32,500 nt of DNA from NCBI GenBank assembly GCA_002104895.1, contig MCFG01000017.1, forward strand, positions 105,001 to 137,500, written 5' to 3'. The position numbers were made by a program, and so were the translations under genes. The stretch is from Anaeromyces robustus (Eukaryota > Neocallimastigomycota > Neocallimastigomycetes > Neocallimastigales > Neocallimastigaceae). Below the pieces are notes generated by a model that saw nothing but the letters and a program-made list of their open reading frames with translations, searched no databases and was not told the origin of the DNA. Shown here one piece after another: positions 24,752 through 32,500 of the stretch (positions are counted from its first letter, which is position 1; every line of letters begins with the position of its first letter).

Positions 24752-26273
24752 TTATGCACCATAACCACGAATATGTTCAGCAAATCCCCATTCAGTTTCT
24801 AAAGAGTATGGTTCACTAATAGTAACACCTGCAGCTGTAACAGTTGCACGTTGTAACTAAATATTATAATTATGAAAAATAAATATTAAAATTTATAATA
24901 AATTAATTAAATATATATATTATTTATTTAATTATATACATATAATTTATGTAATTTTATATATATTAAATATTATAAAATATTTTGAATTTTTTTATTT
25001 AATTTATTATTTACTTTATTTAATGAACGAGCATCACGATAGAATAAAACTCTCATACAATCATCTAATAATTTTTTAGCTTCTTCTTCAGTGAATAATT
25101 CGCCGTTTTTCTTTTCAACAGCATTTCTCAATAATGGTTGTGCAATGTATGCACCGTAACCAGTAGCTATAGTATCAGATTGATAAGTAGTACCTCTTAG
25201 GTTAACATAACCAAGGAAACTGAAAAAAAAAGGAATAAATAATTTAATATATATGTAAATTTTTAAATTTCATATAATAATAATTTAAGATTTATCTACT
25301 ATATATATATATATATACTAAAATTATTAATTCATCATACCTTTTTCCATCTTGGTAACCACCAACAACTAAAGCATTCCAAAGTGGGTCGAATTTATTA
25401 CGACGTTGATACATAACTTGACTTAAGTATTCATAAATATTTTCTGGAGCTAATGGTTGACCATTATTAGCATTATATTCTTTTGTCCTTATTTTGTTAT
25501 ATTATATTATATTTTATTATCAAAAATTTTATAAAATAATATGTAATATTTAATTTATTATAAATATTATTATATTTAATTTCATTAAATTAAAAAAATA
25601 TATATAATTGTTAATTATTGGATAAATAGATTTTGTTGGTATGAAATCAATAATTACATTAATTTATCCATTAAGTAAGTGATATATTGGAAATCTGACA
25701 TATCACCAGAGGCACCAATGATAGTTGAATTTCCTACTTTAATCATTCTTTCAATATTTTTAAATCTAGCAAGTGAGCCATATGAAGCTTTAAAAATTTA
25801 TGATAAATATATTACGTAAAGATATATAAATATATATAATAAAAAAGTAATATATATATGTGAGGATTTTTTATTTAATAAAAATATATTATTATTAATT
25901 AAAATACAATTATATTTTATCATTTTATAATATGATACCTAAACAATCAGTAGTCATCATAATACCATCTTTGTATTTGACAGCTAAAACTGAAGTACCA
26001 GTAACAATTGGTTGTCTTTAAAATAATTTATTATATTTATTAGTTTAAAATAATATTTATATATTATAAGTAATATTTTAAAATTTTATAAAATGAGTAT
26101 ATTATTATATTTATGATTTTTAAAAATTAATTTTAATAATTTAAAAATTATTATATTTACTGTGTTCTTGTCATTGGTGAAATGTTACTTAACGATTCAA
26201 GATGTTCTTGATCATATTGTTCCATTCTTTGATAAGAAATTGCTTCAGAAAATGGGTTTGGGTATGTGTTCAT
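24752..26273 (-). CDS. PRE4: Proteasome subunit beta-7 (PRE4/PSMB4), 6 exons
   Basis: Beta-7 subunit of the 20S proteasome; structural, without the catalytic threonine role. Exons on the minus strand: 26273-26161, 26015-25939, 25787-25658, 25487-25341, 25219-25015, 24856-24752; phases close to 258 residues (yeast Pre4 266). Diagnostic blocks: propeptide then TQQPIVTGTSVLAVKYKDG, the hallmark beta-7 mature N-terminus; ASYGSLARFKNIERMIKVG; GASGDMSDFQYITYLMDKL; NKFDPLWNALVVGGYQDGK; FLGYVNLRGTTYQSDTIATG; LLDDCMRVLFYRDARS. The C-terminus ends TEWGFAEHIRGYGA, the family's extended tail region. The ATG begins MNTYPNPFSEAISYQRMEQY, a short propeptide. Three of its five introns end in AAG. It lies about 13 kb from the beta-6 gene on the same strand. 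Confidence 0.96.
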
Positions 26274-27334
26274 TTTGACTTTTACTTCTATTGTAATAAA
26301 ATATTTAATGTTAATATACAAAAAAAAAATAATTTTAATATACTTTTATATAAAATTATAAAAAAAATTTATTAAAATTTAATTTAAACAATTGATTAAT
26401 ATATAATTTTGTTTATTTTTATTTCTTTATTATTTATTATTTATATAGATTAGTTGTTATTTCATTTAATATAATGGAATTTTAAGAAATGTGATTCAAT
26501 ATAAATAAATAATTCATATGAATATTTAGCAAATATATTATAAAAACATTGAATCCATTTATATTATTTTCTTTTATTTTGAAATATAATTATCTCATTT
26601 TGTGTGTTTTTATTGTTTTTTTTTAGTGATTTATAATTTTTGTCTATTTGATCAATTATACATCTTTGAATTTTTATAAAAATAATAATTTTTTGCTTAT
26701 TATTATTTTTTAATTATTAGTTCAATCTATATTTTATTGAATTTTGTTTTTTTTTAGCTTATTTTTTTCCCGTCATATTTTCAGTTATTTAATATTTACA
26801 TTTACTTTTACTTTTAAATTTTTTATCTTATTATGTTATTAATACTGAATTATAAATTTAAATAATAATCTGAAATTTACTATTTTTAAATTTTTGGTCA
26901 AAGTTCGTTTTAAATATTATTATTATAATATTATAATATATTTTATAATTTTATATTTCTTTAATATATATAATATATTTTATTAATTTATTTTATAAAA
27001 TATATTAAAAAGTATTTAATAATAATTATAAAAAAAGAAAAAATGAAAAATTAAATAAAATATAATATATAAAATTTAAAAAAATTTAATTAAAATAATA
27101 TATTATTTTGTATTGTAATAAATTGAAATTAATAAACAAAATATGAGAGTAATTGTATTAATAAAATATAAATTTTAATATTTATCTTTTCATTTAATAA
27201 TATTTGTATATTTATTATATTATTATACTCTTTATTTTTATTTTATTTTTATTTCTAAAATTTATTACATTTCTTTTTACATACAATTTAATAGATTTAA
27301 TATTGTAAAATAATAGAATAATAACAATTATTTT

Positions 27335-27570
27335 AATAAAATAAAATAAAATAAAATAAAATAAAATAAAATAAAATAAAATAAAATAAAATAAAATAAA
27401 ATAAAATAAAATAAAATAAAATAAAATAAAATAAAATAAAATAAAATAAAATAAAATAAAATAAAATAAAATAAAATAAAATAAAATAAAATAAAATAAA
27501 ATAAAATAAAATAAAATAAAATAAAATAAAATAAAATAAAATAAAATAAAAATAAAATAAAAATAAAATA
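27335..27570. repeat. (TAAAA)n microsatellite, about 45 units
   Basis: Nearly perfect TAAAA array with six-base AAATAA variants at its right end. Confidence 0.97.
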
Positions 27571-27682
27571 AATACAGATAAATATAAAAAGTGAAAAAGA
27601 TTTTATTAATACTTTAAATATATTTAAAGTAAAAACTAGATAAATAAAAAATAAATAAAAAATTAGAAACAAACAAAACAAG

Positions 27683-27740
27683 TAAGCAAGCAAGCAAGCA
27701 AACAAACAAACAAACAAACAAACAAAAAAAAAAAAAAAAA
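27683..27740. repeat. Compound (AAGC)n/(AAAC)n microsatellite and A run
   Basis: Four AAGC units change into AAAC units and then into a run of A. It is one of very few GC-containing simple repeats in the window. Confidence 0.88.
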
Positions 27741-27974
27741 TTGAAAATAGAAAATAGAAAATAAATAAATAAAAGATAAAAGAGAAAAAATCTTGATAAT
27801 ATTATGATATTAAATATATTTAAAGTTAATTTTATAGATTATCTTTGATTTTATATAAATATGTATATGTCTGTTATATAATTATTATAAGTTACAATTA
27901 TAATTACAATTAAAATTTGTCTATAAAAAGAAGTATTTATTTTAATTTCTTTCGGATTTTTATAAATTTTAATA

Positions 27975-31956
<3,982 letters not shown>

Positions 31957-32372
31957 TTAGTGTTATAAATTTTACTTTAAGTACTAGAAAAAAAAAAAGA
32001 TATTTTTTCCTTAAATATAAATGTATGAAATATATAGTTCATTCACCCATTAATTAATTAAATATTAAAAATAAAAAGAATATATATGTAATATTAACAT
32101 AAATTTCAAAATATATACATATTATATAGTAATGAATATAACGGATTAATTAGAAATTTATTATTTTGAAATTTCTAAAATAAAGAAATATATATAATAG
32201 ATATACTAATTTAATATATTAAGAATTTATTTATATGGATGATAATAATATAATAATTTTATAATATTATTTATTATTGAATTTCTATAAATTTTTGATT
32301 AATAGAATTTAATATAAAGTACAAAAAGTAAATAAATAATTAATAAAAAATTAAATAAATGAAAATATAAAA

Positions 32373-32448
<76 letters not shown>

Positions 32449-32467
32449 AAATAACAAAATAATATGA

Positions 32468-32498
<31 letters not shown>

Positions 32499-32500
32499 AT
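31957..32500. other. 5' flank of the DUF4211 gene
   Basis: AT-rich DNA with a short inverted repeat-like stretch near 32150-32185 (TTAGAAATTTATTATTTTGAAATTTCTAA region) and two TAAA arrays at the right edge. No coding signal seen before the window ends. Confidence 0.65.
32369..32500. repeat. (TAAA)n arrays at right window edge
   Basis: TAAA array at 32369-32443, a short break (TAATAAATAACAAAATAATATG), then TAAA again from about 32467 running off the edge. Confidence 0.95.

Larger units (their letters stand above)
26274..27974. other. Spacer between beta-7 and the DUF4211 gene
   Basis: AT-rich throughout. Contains unique AT-rich DNA at 26274-27330, a long TAAAA array (27335-27560), then a compound AAGC/AAAC tract and A run (27683-27740). 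No coding exon could be supported. Confidence 0.7.

Overview
The window reads as nuclear DNA of a very AT-rich eukaryote. Coding exons are moderately AT-rich; introns and spacers are almost pure A/T and full of TAAA, TAAAA and TAA microsatellites. Genes have short GT-AG introns, Asn-rich and acidic low-complexity tracts, and fungal-type orthologues (VID27, DBP10, a DUF4211 protein). An anaerobic gut fungus (Neocallimastigomycota) is my best guess. A dictyostelid is the main alternative, and nothing seen here settles it.

Layout, left to right: (1) a TPR-repeat protein on the minus strand (141-2428, 6 exons), with a splice or frame ambiguity at its last exon. (2) A 2.7 kb AT-rich spacer holding two hairpins. 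(3) VID27 on the plus strand, one exon (5159-7561), its stop codon lying at the edge of a TAAA array. (4) A compact Ty1/copia-type LTR element on the minus strand (8348-9604). It has 184-bp LTRs differing by one base, a polypurine tract, no useful ORF, and a candidate primer-binding site matching the anticodon arm of tRNA-Lys(CUU). (5) Proteasome beta-6 (PRE7/PSMB1), minus, 6 exons (10324-12055). (6) A spacer with large TAAA and TAA arrays. (7) An unrecognised Asn/Ser/Lys-rich 862-residue protein, plus, 7 exons (14392-17967). (8) The DEAD-box ribosome-biogenesis helicase DBP10, minus, 6 exons (19145-23031). (9) Proteasome beta-7 (PRE4/PSMB4), minus, 6 exons (24752-26273). (10) A DUF4211 protein, minus, about 9 exons (27975-31956), with an array of SUMO-interaction-like motifs and a 614-bp intron made mostly of microsatellite.

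Most of the genes are housekeeping functions: protein turnover (two beta subunits), ribosome assembly, a TPR protein and VID27. There is no operon-like organisation. The exon models below are manual, built by matching reading phase across GT-AG introns; all phases close. The main points for follow-up are the miniature copia element with its half-tRNA-type primer site, the frequent AAG splice acceptors, the SIM-like array in the DUF4211 protein, and the orientation bias of the tetranucleotide arrays.
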